NCBI RefSeq assembly: GCF_042652985.1
Contig: NZ_JBHSHQ010000029.1
Span: forward strand, 1 to 64,000
Length of the DNA stretch: 64,000 bases
Source of the DNA: Ruoffia tabacinasalis
GTDB taxonomy: Bacteria; Bacillota; Bacilli; Lactobacillales; Aerococcaceae
Direction: 5' to 3'
How positions within the stretch are numbered: position 1 is the first letter of the stretch; every line of letters begins with the position of its first letter. The notes below the pieces were generated by a model that saw only the letters and a program-made list of their open reading frames with translations, had not been told where the DNA came from and searched no databases. Of this stretch, positions 36,700 to 44,547 are shown one piece after another. Position numbers and translations under genes: made by a program.

Positions 36700-37212
36700 T
36701 TAACTCGCATCGCGACCTGAGCGAATGCGGTATGCTTGATATTGTTCGGGTTGTTTTTGATAGTAATCTTGGTGGTAATCTTCAGCAGCATAAAATTCAG
36801 TTGCTTTAGTAATTTCAGTGACAATCGGTTTCTCATAACGCCCACTTTCGTTCAAAGCGGTCTTTGATGCTTCGGCTTTTGCTTTTTGATCAGCAGATAA
36901 ATAGAAAATACCTGGTCGATAAGAGGAACCTCGATTAATAAATTGACCTCCAGCATCCGTTGGGTCACTAATTGTCCAATAAATATCTAATATTTCCTTA
37001 TATGTGATAATACTTGGATCGAAGACAATCTTAACTGCTTCAGTATGACCTGTCTCTCCACTACACACTTCCTCGTAAGTCGGATTAACTGTATATCCCC
37101 CAGTATAGCCTGATGTAACTGAATGAACTCCATCCCATTGGTCAAACGGATGAACCATACACCAAAAACATCCACCAGCTAAGATTGCTGTTTCTTCTCG
37201 TTGATTTGACAT
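36700..37212 (-). CDS. msrA: Peptide methionine (S)-S-oxide reductase MsrA
   Basis: MsrA repairs oxidised methionine. The 170-residue protein has the catalytic GGCFWC motif with C15 and C18 and the conserved FDPSIITYKEILDIYW and RGSSYRPGIFY segments. No msrB is fused or adjacent. It lies 24 bases after metQ and shares its methionine T-box leader, so methionine repair and uptake are coupled in one transcript. Confidence 0.95.
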   Translation of the reverse strand: MSNQREETAILAGGCFWCMVHPFDQWDGVHSVTSGYTGGYTVNPTYEEVCSGETGHTEAVKIVFDPSIITYKEILDIYWTISDPTDAGGQFINRGSSYRPGIFYLSADQKAKAEASKTALNESGRYEKPIVTEITKATEFYAAEDYHQDYYQKQPEQYQAYRIRSGRDAS

Positions 37213-37236
37213 TAATATATTTTCCCTTCTGTAACT

Positions 37237-38109
37237 TTATTCCACTTCTGGTAGCGGTACTTCAAACATAGGTGTAATCTCACCATTGTAGACTTCTAAT
37301 AATTTCTCTCTAACATCATCTGTATGGTATAACTCAACTATTTTTAAGTACAATGGATTGTCTTTATTTTCTTCTAAAGTTGTGATGGTATTGATGTACA
37401 TTGGGTTTACTTTATCAACATCTTCTGCATCATTAAAGATGGCATCGTGAATAGAAAGTCCCGCATCATTAGCAAAATTCGTATTAATCAATGCTGCGTC
37501 AACATCTGGTAATGATAAAGCTGCAAAGTTAGGTTCAACTAAGACAATTTCTAAGTTTTTAGGATTCTCTGTAATATCTTCTTCATCCGCGTAAATTCCA
37601 ACCTCATCATCAACTTCAATCAAGCCAGCAATTTCTAATGCAAGTAAAGAACGACCTAAAGTTGATGGATCATTAGGTAATGCGATGACGCCATTGTCTG
37701 GAATATCTTCGACAGAATCATATTTTTCTGAATACAATCCTAGAGGCATTAATAACGTATTGGCAATAGCATAGACTGACCCATCATTATCTTCATTCCA
37801 AGATTTGATAAATGGATGGCCTTGGAAAGCACTGATCTCAATCGATCCATTTTGTAAGGCAACATTTGGCTGGTTATAATCATTGAACATAACGATATCA
37901 AGCACAATACCTTCTTCTTCCAACGCTTTCTCAGCAATATACTCCCATAACTCAAGTGCCGTATCACTTACCGTTCCCACAATAACTGTCTCACCATCGA
38001 ATTCTTTTACTTCCTCTGCCGAAACACTTGTCAAAGCAAATTGACTAAAAACTAAACATACCCCTAAAATTAATTGAATCCATTGCTTGATTTTCTGTAC
38101 TTGTTTCAT
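37237..38109 (-). CDS. metQ: MetQ/NlpA-family methionine-binding protein
   Basis: The 290-residue exported protein belongs to the MetQ (NlpA) substrate-binding family: TVIVGTVSDTALELWEYI, FNDYNQPNVALQNGSIEISAFQ and LPDVDAALINTNFA. It normally delivers methionine to the MetNI ABC transporter, but no metN or metI is adjacent, so the partner must be elsewhere. The signal peptide ends SVSA-EE, a signal peptidase I site. The only early cysteine is in LILGVCL, a poor lipobox, so lipid anchoring is doubtful. The preceding T-box carries an ATG specifier, supporting a methionine role. Confidence 0.87.
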   Translation of the reverse strand: MKQVQKIKQWIQLILGVCLVFSQFALTSVSAEEVKEFDGETVIVGTVSDTALELWEYIAEKALEEEGIVLDIVMFNDYNQPNVALQNGSIEISAFQGHPFIKSWNEDNDGSVYAIANTLLMPLGLYSEKYDSVEDIPDNGVIALPNDPSTLGRSLLALEIAGLIEVDDEVGIYADEEDITENPKNLEIVLVEPNFAALSLPDVDAALINTNFANDAGLSIHDAIFNDAEDVDKVNPMYINTITTLEENKDNPLYLKIVELYHTDDVREKLLEVYNGEITPMFEVPLPEVE

Positions 38110-38174
38110 ATTATTTTCCCCTTTTAAATATATTTTCTACTAAAAACGATTGGCTCCTCCACTCTTAATTCATA

Positions 38175-38465
38175 ATTTATAGACAAAAAAATCCCTCCCG
38201 CCAGAGTATATCTCTAACGAAAGGGACGAAAAGTCGTGGTACCACCCAAATTTCTATTATCCTCACAAATAATAGCTCAACCAGTATCAAACAATACTGT
38301 ACACGATATCGGGTGTATCCGTTTAACCAGCGTTAACTGTTTAAACTGCTCCAAGCTCATCTTCACTTAATCTTAAACTACCCTTTTTCACCGAGCCGGG
38401 TTCTCTTTTAATCGTTAAGTCTTTAAGTTACTCTTCTCTTCAACACAGTAATCTATAAATTATTT
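38175..38465 (-). promoter_or_regulatory. Methionine T-box riboswitch upstream of metQ-msrA
   Basis: The core GGGTGGTACCACGACTTTTCGTCCC lies at about 38225-38249 on the minus strand. Stem I shows AGAAGAGTA, a GGTG distal loop (CTCGGTGAAAA) and a GAAGATGAGC specifier loop whose ATG (38358-38360) reads methionine. The terminator is a 14-pair stem (CCCTTTCGTTAGAG with CTCTGGCGGGAGGG, wobbles included) followed by seven T residues. Uncharged tRNA-Met should switch on metQ-msrA. Confidence 0.92.
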
Positions 38466-38471
38466 AATTAA

Positions 38472-38500
38472 ATGTTACCGTTTTATATAAAAAATGTCAA
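38472..38500 (-). promoter_or_regulatory. Promoter of the metQ T-box leader
   Basis: On the minus strand TTGACA (38495-38500) and TAACAT (38472-38477) are 17 bases apart. Confidence 0.75.
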
Positions 38501-38534
38501 CACTATTCTTAATTTTTAATGAGAAAAATGATAA

Positions 38535-38915
38535 TTAATCTGTTGTTATTTCAATTTGATTACCTTCTGGATCAAGAATAACCGCTTCATAATAGCCATC
38601 GCCAGTTGTTCTAGGACCACTTAATGTAGAATAACCATTCTCATTCAAATGAGCTGTTAACTGATCCACCTTTTCATTATCACCCACACTTATTGCCAGA
38701 TGAGCGTAGCCAAATAATTCACCCTCACCCTCAGCTATATCATCTCGATGCATTATTTCTAACCGAGCACCATTTGAAAAACTCAGAAAATAAGACTTAA
38801 ACCCCTTCGTTGGATTATGGTACAATTCATTTGACGTTGCAGCAAAGTAAGTTTCATAAAACTCACGCATTGCTTCTAAATCTCGCACCCACATACCTAC
38901 ATGTTCAATTCTCAT
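38535..38915 (-). CDS. VOC-family (glyoxalase-like) protein
   Basis: The 126-residue protein has two beta-alpha-beta-beta-beta modules of the vicinal-oxygen-chelate fold. It starts MRIEHVGMWVRDLEAMREFY with a ligand-type His5 and ends ILDPEGNQIEI with a ligand-type Glu; a central GYAHLAISV His is also present. These metal ligands fit glyoxalase I, fosfomycin-resistance or dioxygenase relatives; the substrate is not predictable. It has its own ATG and lies between the T-box leader and a divergent small gene. Confidence 0.85.
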   Translation of the reverse strand: MRIEHVGMWVRDLEAMREFYETYFAATSNELYHNPTKGFKSYFLSFSNGARLEIMHRDDIAEGEGELFGYAHLAISVGDNEKVDQLTAHLNENGYSTLSGPRTTGDGYYEAVILDPEGNQIEITTD

Positions 38916-39045
38916 GAAATTCCCCCAAATACTTTATAAAACCATTATACATTGAATATCATTTTATTGATATCTCCAAGGCATATTCAATGAAATTAGC
39001 GAGTAATTTAAGTATAATAATCTTAAAGAGATAGGAGGAGTTATC

Positions 39046-39141
39046 ATGCGTAAATGGCCATGGTTAAAAATTATTTGGTATCTTATTTTAATTTTCCTTG
39101 CAATCCGACAAGCAAGTGATGACCCAGAAGAGGTAAGTTAA
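39046..39141 (+). CDS. 31-residue membrane microprotein
   Basis: An ORF of 31 codons begins MRKWPWLKIIWYLILIFLAI and ends with a charged tail (RQASDDPEEVS). It has one predicted membrane helix (about residues 7-21) with positive charges at the N-terminus and acidic ones at the C-terminus. The ATG follows AGGAGGAG at good spacing, a TATAAT box lies at 39013-39018, and a perfect intrinsic terminator follows at 39192. Having its own promoter, ribosome binding site and terminator makes it a credible gene. Function is unknown; the shape fits small toxins or regulatory membrane peptides. Confidence 0.72.
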   Translation: MRKWPWLKIIWYLILIFLAIRQASDDPEEVS

Positions 39142-39191
39142 TGGTATTTGAAATCCATTATACTTGTTTATGACTGTTACACTTTCAAGCG

Positions 39192-39220
39192 TAGACGATT
39201 TTTTAATCGTCTATTTTTTT
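39192..39220 (+). terminator. Terminator of the 31-residue gene
   Basis: A perfect 9-base-pair stem (39192-39200 with 39205-39213) with a TTTT loop is followed by seven T residues. Confidence 0.9.
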
Positions 39221-39490
39221 CGTTATATATAATCGTGAATTTAGAAGCATCTGTGAATTCTACCGTGACAAAAGTCTTATATTCCACTAGAATAAAACTA
39301 ATAGCCGAATTGACTGGATTGTAAAAAAATCTTGGAGTTTGATTGAATTAATCAGACTGGTTAAGTTAACAAGATTACCAATAAAGTCACTCAAGGCTCT
39401 ATACTAATTGGGCAATTTTAGATAACTTACACAATAAAACCCAATTGCCAATTAGCTATTATAAAACATGAATAGTAGAAAGGATTTATT
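39221..39490. other. Intergenic stretch without a gene
   Basis: AT-rich. The only structure seen is an inverted repeat, AATTGGG (about 39408) with CCCAATT (about 39440), separated by roughly 27 bases, ahead of the next gene. I find no convincing promoter or ORF. Confidence 0.5.
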
Positions 39491-39787
39491 ATGTTATTCA
39501 CTATTTTAATTTATGCATTTCCAGCAATGTTTATGATTTTAGGTGCTTACCTCCTACTTTTTCGTCAAACTTTAATCCAAGTTTTTGGTGATTATTCTAA
39601 TAAAGTAATTATTTCTTTTAGTATCTTACTTTTCTTAATTGGAATTTTAGGCTTCGTTCTTGTCATTAATAACTTTATTGACTACATGCTAATTTGGATG
39701 TTAGCTGCGCTTATTGTTGTATTTTTCATGGTTTTTGTCTTTTATTGGTTATTTCGAGCAAATAACGATAATAATGGTACAAAGTAA
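39491..39787 (+). CDS. Small membrane protein, three helices
   Basis: The 98-residue protein is almost entirely hydrophobic, with helices at about 3-24, 39-60 and 67-88 and a short charged C-terminus (RANNDNNGTK). I do not recognise a family. The ATG follows GAAAGGATTTATT. It is monocistronic and ends at a strong terminator. A role in the membrane is all that can be said. Confidence 0.7.
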   Translation: MLFTILIYAFPAMFMILGAYLLLFRQTLIQVFGDYSNKVIISFSILLFLIGILGFVLVINNFIDYMLIWMLAALIVVFFMVFVFYWLFRANNDNNGTK

Positions 39788-39795
39788 AAAACACA

Positions 39796-39839
39796 AAAAC
39801 TGCCAAAAGTTCTCACTATACTGAGAGTTTGGCAGTTTT
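39796..39839. terminator. Bidirectional terminator between the small membrane gene and pyrR
   Basis: A 12-base-pair stem (39796-39807 with 39828-39839) contains a second pairing, TCTCA/TGAGA. T runs occur on both sides. Confidence 0.9.
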
Positions 39840-39868
39840 TTAGTCTTTTCAAAGACACTTGATTTTAT

Positions 39869-40402
39869 TTACATGTCTAAGATATTTACACCATCACGAC
39901 CGTCAACTTCTTCTAATTCGACTTTAACTTGCTCATTCTTCGCTGTAGGAACATTCTTCCCAACAAAGTCAGGTCGTATCGGTAACTCACGATGACCTCG
40001 GTCGACTAAAACAGCGAGTTGAATATGCGAAGGTCTTGCATTTTCTAATATCGCATCCATAGCAGCTCTAACAGTACGTCCAGTAAATAATACATCGTCA
40101 ATGACAACCACTTTTTTGTCGGTTAAATCACTTATAAATGTGACTGGTTGAACTTGTGGACTGACTGACTTCTTCGTTAGATCATCTCGATAGAAAGTAA
40201 TATCCAATATTTCTAACGGTAACTTAATTCCTTCGATCTCTTCAATTTTCTCTTGAACACGCTTCGCTAAGAACTCACCACGTGTTTTGATACCTAAGAT
40301 AACAAGATTATCTGTAGATTTGTTCTTCTCTAATATTTCATGAGCAATGCGTTTCAACGTTCTTTGAATGCCTTCTGCGTTCATTAATTCTCTTTTTGTC
40401 AT
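39869..40402 (-). CDS. pyrR: Pyrimidine regulator and uracil phosphoribosyltransferase PyrR
   Basis: The 177-residue protein has the PRPP-binding loop VVVIDDVLFTGRTVRAAMDAI and the PyrR segments LVILGIKTRGEFLAKRV and LVDRGHRELPIRPDFVGKN. PyrR binds pyr mRNA in response to UMP and has weak UPRTase activity. It stands alone: no pyr biosynthetic gene, and no PyrR-binding attenuator that I could recognise, is beside it. The ATG follows TAGGAGG. It lies after the ackA terminator, in the same direction. Confidence 0.94.
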   Translation of the reverse strand: MTKRELMNAEGIQRTLKRIAHEILEKNKSTDNLVILGIKTRGEFLAKRVQEKIEEIEGIKLPLEILDITFYRDDLTKKSVSPQVQPVTFISDLTDKKVVVIDDVLFTGRTVRAAMDAILENARPSHIQLAVLVDRGHRELPIRPDFVGKNVPTAKNEQVKVELEEVDGRDGVNILDM

Positions 40403-40422
40403 TACTATCCTCCTAGCAAAAA

Positions 40423-40450
40423 TAACCGCTAACCCCTAAAGGTTCGCGGC
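40423..40450 (-). terminator. Terminator of ackA
   Basis: AGCCGCGAACC and GGTTAGCGGTT arms (one G-U, one mismatch) with a short loop are followed by ATTTTT on the minus strand, within the 61-base gap between ackA and pyrR. Some read-through into pyrR is possible. Confidence 0.7.
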
Positions 40451-40463
40451 TTTTTGTTATTAA

Positions 40464-41654
40464 TTATTTTTTGAATTTTTCAACGTCACGAGCAATAGCA
40501 ACTTCTTCATTTGTTGGAATGTTGTAGATTGCGAATTTAGAGTCGTCTGTTGAGATTAATGCTTCTTTACGTGTGTCGTTACGCTCGTCATCGATCTTAC
40601 CACCAAAGAAAGTAATTCCATCCATGATTAATTTACGAGTAATTCCTGAGTTTTCTCCGATTCCCGCTGTAAAGACAACCGCGTCAACACCATTCATTAC
40701 TGCGATGTATTGAGCGATATATTTTTGTACACGGTTCATGAAGATATCTAATGTTAATTGTGCGCGTTCATTACCTTCTGCTGCAGCATCTTCAACATCA
40801 CGCATATCACTTGATACGCCTGATAAACCAAGTAGACCTGATTTTTTGTTAAAGATAGTAATAACATCATTCACGTCAGTAATATTTAATTTGTCCATTA
40901 AGAAAGGAATAATTGACGCATCAATATCACCAGTACGTGTCCCCATTGTTACACCTGCTAATGGAGTGAATCCCATAGATGTATCAACAGATTTACCACC
41001 ATCAACGGCTGTAATTGAAGCACCATTACCTAAGTGACATGTAATGATTTTTAAATCTTCGATTGGTTTACCGATTAATTCAGCAGCACGTTTACTTACG
41101 TATTCATGACTTGTTCCGTGAGCACCGTATTTACGGATTTGGAAATCTTCGTAATATTCGTACGGTAAGCTATATAAGTAATTAACTTCTGGCATTGTTG
41201 TATGGAATGAAGTATCGAATACAGCAACTGCAGTTGCGTGTGGTAAGCGATCGTTAAATACGTGCATAACTTCCGCTTCAGCTGGGTTATGCAATGGTGC
41301 GAATTCACTTAAATCTTCAACTTGTTTAATAACTTCGTCAGTTACTAATGTTGACTCTTTGAAAATTTCTCCACCAGCAACAACACGGTGTCCAACACCA
41401 GTTATTTCAGTTAAGTCAGTAATAATTTCAAATTCTTCAAGTTTTTCGAATAACATATCTACTGCTTTTGCATGAGTAGCAATATCTTCTGTTACTTTGA
41501 ATTCTTGATCATCGCCGTATTCTAACTTGAATACTGAATTGTTGATTCCGATACGCTCAACTAATCCTTTAGCAATAACTGTTTCTTCTGGCATGTTGTA
41601 TAATTGGAACTTTAAGCTTGAGCTTCCTGCATTAATCGCAAATGTTTTAGACAT
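40464..41654 (-). CDS. ackA: Acetate kinase
   Basis: AckA makes ATP and acetate from acetyl phosphate. The 396-residue protein has the N-terminal INAGSSSLKFQLY, the HGTSHEYVSKRAAEL block, CHLGNGASITAV and the ATP-binding VFTAGIGENSG motif. Length is standard. The ATG follows AAGAGGAGAG. No pta gene is adjacent. Confidence 0.97.
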   Translation of the reverse strand: MSKTFAINAGSSSLKFQLYNMPEETVIAKGLVERIGINNSVFKLEYGDDQEFKVTEDIATHAKAVDMLFEKLEEFEIITDLTEITGVGHRVVAGGEIFKESTLVTDEVIKQVEDLSEFAPLHNPAEAEVMHVFNDRLPHATAVAVFDTSFHTTMPEVNYLYSLPYEYYEDFQIRKYGAHGTSHEYVSKRAAELIGKPIEDLKIITCHLGNGASITAVDGGKSVDTSMGFTPLAGVTMGTRTGDIDASIIPFLMDKLNITDVNDVITIFNKKSGLLGLSGVSSDMRDVEDAAAEGNERAQLTLDIFMNRVQKYIAQYIAVMNGVDAVVFTAGIGENSGITRKLIMDGITFFGGKIDDERNDTRKEALISTDDSKFAIYNIPTNEEVAIARDVEKFKK

Positions 41655-41805
41655 TAATAAATTCTCTCCTCTTTAATATAAATCATAAATTTATTATAAC
41701 AGATTACTTCATAACATCTCTACTCTTTTACTGTTTTTTATAATAGTTTTATACAGAACTTCAACATCTGTCAATCTGTAACATAACTATAGCGATTGAT
41801 ACAGT

Positions 41806-42189
41806 TTATTTATCATAATGTGCTGTGACGTCGATTTTTACTTTCGCTCCTAATGGCAAACTCCCGACCGCAAACGATGTTCTTGCAGGATAGGGTTCTT
41901 CATAATACTTTTCATAGACTTCATTAATCAGTGAGGAGTCGCCGATATCATTCATATAGAGAACGACTTTAACAACATTTTCTAGTTTTAATCCAGCAGC
42001 CTCAAGAATAGATGAGATATTCTTAAATACTTGCTCCGTCTCATCAGCTGCATTACCTTTTACAAGTTTGTTCGTTGTTGGATCTATGCCTATCTGTCCG
42101 GAAACAAATAAAAAATCACCGGCACGAATTGCTTGTGAATATGGATTCATTGGTTTGGGTGCTTTATCAGTATAAAATACTTTTTTCAT
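41806..42189 (-). CDS. ridA: RidA-family enamine/imine deaminase
   Basis: RidA hydrolyses reactive 2-aminoacrylate formed by PLP enzymes. The protein has the family core TDKAPKPMNPYSQAI, GDFLFVSGQIGIDP and the conserved arginine in YPARTSFAVGSLP. The frame opens at 42201, but AAAGG abuts that ATG. The ATG at 42189 (MKKVFYT) matches usual RidA starts and is preferred (127 residues). Confidence 0.92.
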   Translation of the reverse strand: MKKVFYTDKAPKPMNPYSQAIRAGDFLFVSGQIGIDPTTNKLVKGNAADETEQVFKNISSILEAAGLKLENVVKVVLYMNDIGDSSLINEVYEKYYEEPYPARTSFAVGSLPLGAKVKIDVTAHYDK

Positions 42190-42355
42190 CAACGGTTCCA
42201 TCCTTTCTGTATGTACATATCTTAATTATAAAGTAATGAGATTAAATGTATAGAAAAGTGAATATTCAGATTTTCTAATGAAATATTAATATTTATAGGT
42301 TATTTAGTGTGAATATGCTATACTTTACGAAATAAATTAAAAGGTGGTACACACA

Positions 42356-42619
42356 ATGCAAGCAGTAATAACCGTAATCGGTAAAGACAAAGTCGGCATT
42401 CTCGCTGAAATTGCCAAACAATGTGCAATGCATAATGCAAATATTGTTGATGTTGAACAAACAATTATGCAAGATTTTTTCACAATGGTTATGTTAGTCA
42501 ATATTGATAAATTGTCCGTGGAGTTTGAAGAATTCAAGAAGAATACGATTGATAGTTTACCTGAGATGGAAATACATGTGATGCATGAAGATATCTTCAA
42601 TTCAATGCATCGAATTTAA
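42356..42619 (+). CDS. ACT-domain protein
   Basis: The 87-residue protein is a single ACT domain: QAVITVIGKDKVGILAEIAKQCAMHNANIVDVEQTI. It is the conserved partner of PFL/DUF711 proteins, which follow after only 11 bases. ACT domains bind amino acids, so it may sense a ligand for its partner; the ligand is unknown. The ATG at 42356 follows AAAGGTGG. A TATACT box lies at 42319-42324. Confidence 0.9.
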   Translation: MQAVITVIGKDKVGILAEIAKQCAMHNANIVDVEQTIMQDFFTMVMLVNIDKLSVEFEEFKKNTIDSLPEMEIHVMHEDIFNSMHRI

Positions 42620-42630
42620 GGAGTTAAACC

Positions 42631-43989
42631 ATGTTAGAAATGCAAAATGTTATCGAAACTGTTTCTATGATTAAGGAGAATAATTTAGATATTCGAACCA
42701 TTACAATGGGAATATCTTTGGCTGATTGCGCGGATGGGGATATTCAACGTTCGTGTGAGAAAGTGTACGAAAAAATTTATAATGCAGCAAAAGATTTAGT
42801 AAAGACTGGGGAAGAAATCGAAGAGAAATTTGGGATTCCGATTGTGAACAAACGGATTGCCGTAACACCGATTGCTCAATTATTAGCTGCATCTGGTGGG
42901 GACCCATTAGAATATGCACGTACATTAGATAGGGTCGCTAAAGATGTGGGTGTTAACTATATTGGTGGCTACTCTGCCCTCGTCCATAAAGGCTTTAGTA
43001 AAGGCGACTTAGAACTGATTGAATCGATTCCACAAGCAATGGCTCAAACGAATCATGTCTGTTCTTCGGTTAATATCGGTTCAACCCGTGCTGGTATCAA
43101 TATGGATGCTGTCGCTATGATGGGGAATATTGTTCGTGAAGCTGCGGAACTGACGCAAGATAATGAGTGTATGGGAGCATCTAAGATTGTCGTATTTTGT
43201 AATGCAGTTGAGGATAATCCCTTTATGGCTGGTGCTTTTCATGGGGCTGGTGAACCTGATATTGTTATTAACGTAGGTGTTTCAGGTCCTGGTGTTGTAC
43301 GTAATGCACTTGCTAGCTTAGATAAATCTGCTTCATTAGAAGTTGTGGCAGATACAATTAAGCAGACAGCTTTCAAAGTGACTCGAATGGGACAACTTGT
43401 TGGGACTGAAGCTTCGAAGATGTTGGGCGTGCCTTTTGGGATTGTTGATTTATCCTTAGCTCCGACTCCTGCAGTGGGTGATTCTGTAGCTCATATTCTG
43501 GAAGAAATTGGTCTAGATCAAGTAGGTGCCCATGGTTCCGTTGCTACATTAGCGATGTTAAATGATGCCGTTAAAAAAGGTGGCGTAATGGCCTCTTCTC
43601 ACGTTGGTGGTTTATCAGGTGCTTTTATTCCTGTAACAGAAGATGCAGGTATGATTGCAGCGGCAGCCAATGGTACTTTGAACATTGAAACATTAATGTC
43701 AATGACTGCTGTGTGTTCAGTAGGTTTGGATATGATTGTCATTCCAGGTACAACACCTCCAGAAGTGATCTCAGCAATTATTGCAGATGAAGCAGCAATT
43801 GGTATGATTAATTCTAAGACCACTGCTGTCCGCGTCATTCCAGCTATTGGTCGTTCTGATGATGAATCATTGGACTTCGGTGGTTTGTTTGGTAAAGGTA
43901 CGGTCATGCCATTGAATCCGACATCACCAAAAGTATTTATTGATCGTGGCGGACGTATTCCAGCACCACTACAAAGTTTGAAGAATTAA
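42631..43989 (+). CDS. PFL/DUF711 (UPF0210) family protein
   Basis: The 452-residue protein belongs to the UPF0210 family, related in fold to the glycyl-radical barrel of pyruvate formate-lyase but without a known activity. Recognised by TITMGISLADCAD, RIAVTPIAQLLAAS, the NIGSTRAGINMDAVAMMG segment and the C-terminal GLFGKGTVMPLN. It is translated right after the ACT gene with AAGGAG. The pair is conserved across Firmicutes and archaea. Function is unknown. Confidence 0.9.
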   Translation: MLEMQNVIETVSMIKENNLDIRTITMGISLADCADGDIQRSCEKVYEKIYNAAKDLVKTGEEIEEKFGIPIVNKRIAVTPIAQLLAASGGDPLEYARTLDRVAKDVGVNYIGGYSALVHKGFSKGDLELIESIPQAMAQTNHVCSSVNIGSTRAGINMDAVAMMGNIVREAAELTQDNECMGASKIVVFCNAVEDNPFMAGAFHGAGEPDIVINVGVSGPGVVRNALASLDKSASLEVVADTIKQTAFKVTRMGQLVGTEASKMLGVPFGIVDLSLAPTPAVGDSVAHILEEIGLDQVGAHGSVATLAMLNDAVKKGGVMASSHVGGLSGAFIPVTEDAGMIAAAANGTLNIETLMSMTAVCSVGLDMIVIPGTTPPEVISAIIADEAAIGMINSKTTAVRVIPAIGRSDDESLDFGGLFGKGTVMPLNPTSPKVFIDRGGRIPAPLQSLKN

Positions 43990-43995
43990 ATTGCG

Positions 43996-44026
43996 AGCAC
44001 TTGCTGTTATGGCAAGTGCTTTTTTA
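43996..44026 (+). terminator. Terminator of the ACT-PFL operon
   Basis: A perfect 9-base-pair stem (43996-44004 with 44012-44020) is followed by TTTTTATTT. Confidence 0.9.
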
Positions 44027-44070
44027 TTTGATGTGTTGTGAGATGTTTGTGGGGGTTGGATATCTAATGA

Positions 44071-44439
44071 ACATCGTCATGCGATGACAGTGGTGGTTAG
44101 ACTTCTAATCAACATCGTCATGCGATGACAGTGGTGGATAGAACGCTAATGGACATTGTCATGCGATGACAGTGGTGGATGGAACTCTAATAAACATCGT
44201 CATCCAATGACAGTGGTGGATAGAACTCTAATGGACATCGTCATTGAATGACAGTGGTGGATAGAACGCTAATGGACATCGTCATTGAATGACAGTGGTG
44301 GATAGAACGCTAATGGACATCGTCATTGAATGACAGTGGTGGTTAGACGCCTAATGAACATCGTCATCGGATGACAGTAGTGGATAGAACGCTAATCAAC
44401 ATCGTCATCGAATGACAGTGTTCATTAGAATTTACCATC
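44071..44439. repeat. Nine-copy 41-base tandem repeat
   Basis: Units begin ACATCGTCAT at 44071, 44112, 44153, 44194, 44235, 44276, 44317, 44358 and 44399, always 41 bases apart. Each has an invariant inverted repeat GTCAT-NNN-ATGAC whose three central bases vary (GCG, CCA, TGA, CGG, CGA). The last unit diverges at its 3' end, and a decayed unit may precede the first. There is no spacer sequence, no continuous ORF and no promoter. It lies between two convergent terminators. Confidence 0.95.
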
Positions 44440-44498
44440 CCACATTATTAATGTTTCTCCATATATACTATTTAATTATTCTATTTAGCACAAAAAAC

Positions 44499-44536
44499 AA
44501 GCATGATTATGCACATTCACAGACTTAATCATGCTT
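44499..44536 (-). terminator. Terminator of the yfcC-M20 operon
   Basis: A perfect 11-base-pair stem (44499-44509 with 44526-44536) is followed on the minus strand by GTTTTTTG. It lies 12 bases after the M20 stop. Confidence 0.88.
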
Positions 44537-44547
44537 ATTCATTTATA

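Noticed and set aside
40403..40463. PyrR-responsive attenuator upstream of pyrR
   Set aside because: Only a simple terminator for ackA is present; the PyrR anti-antiterminator motif was not found.
43599..43907. 102-codon minus-strand frame
   Set aside because: Antisense to the PFL/DUF711 gene; proline- and alanine-biased shadow translation.
44071..44439. CRISPR array
   Set aside because: Units are contiguous 41-base repeats with no unique spacers, and no cas genes are present.
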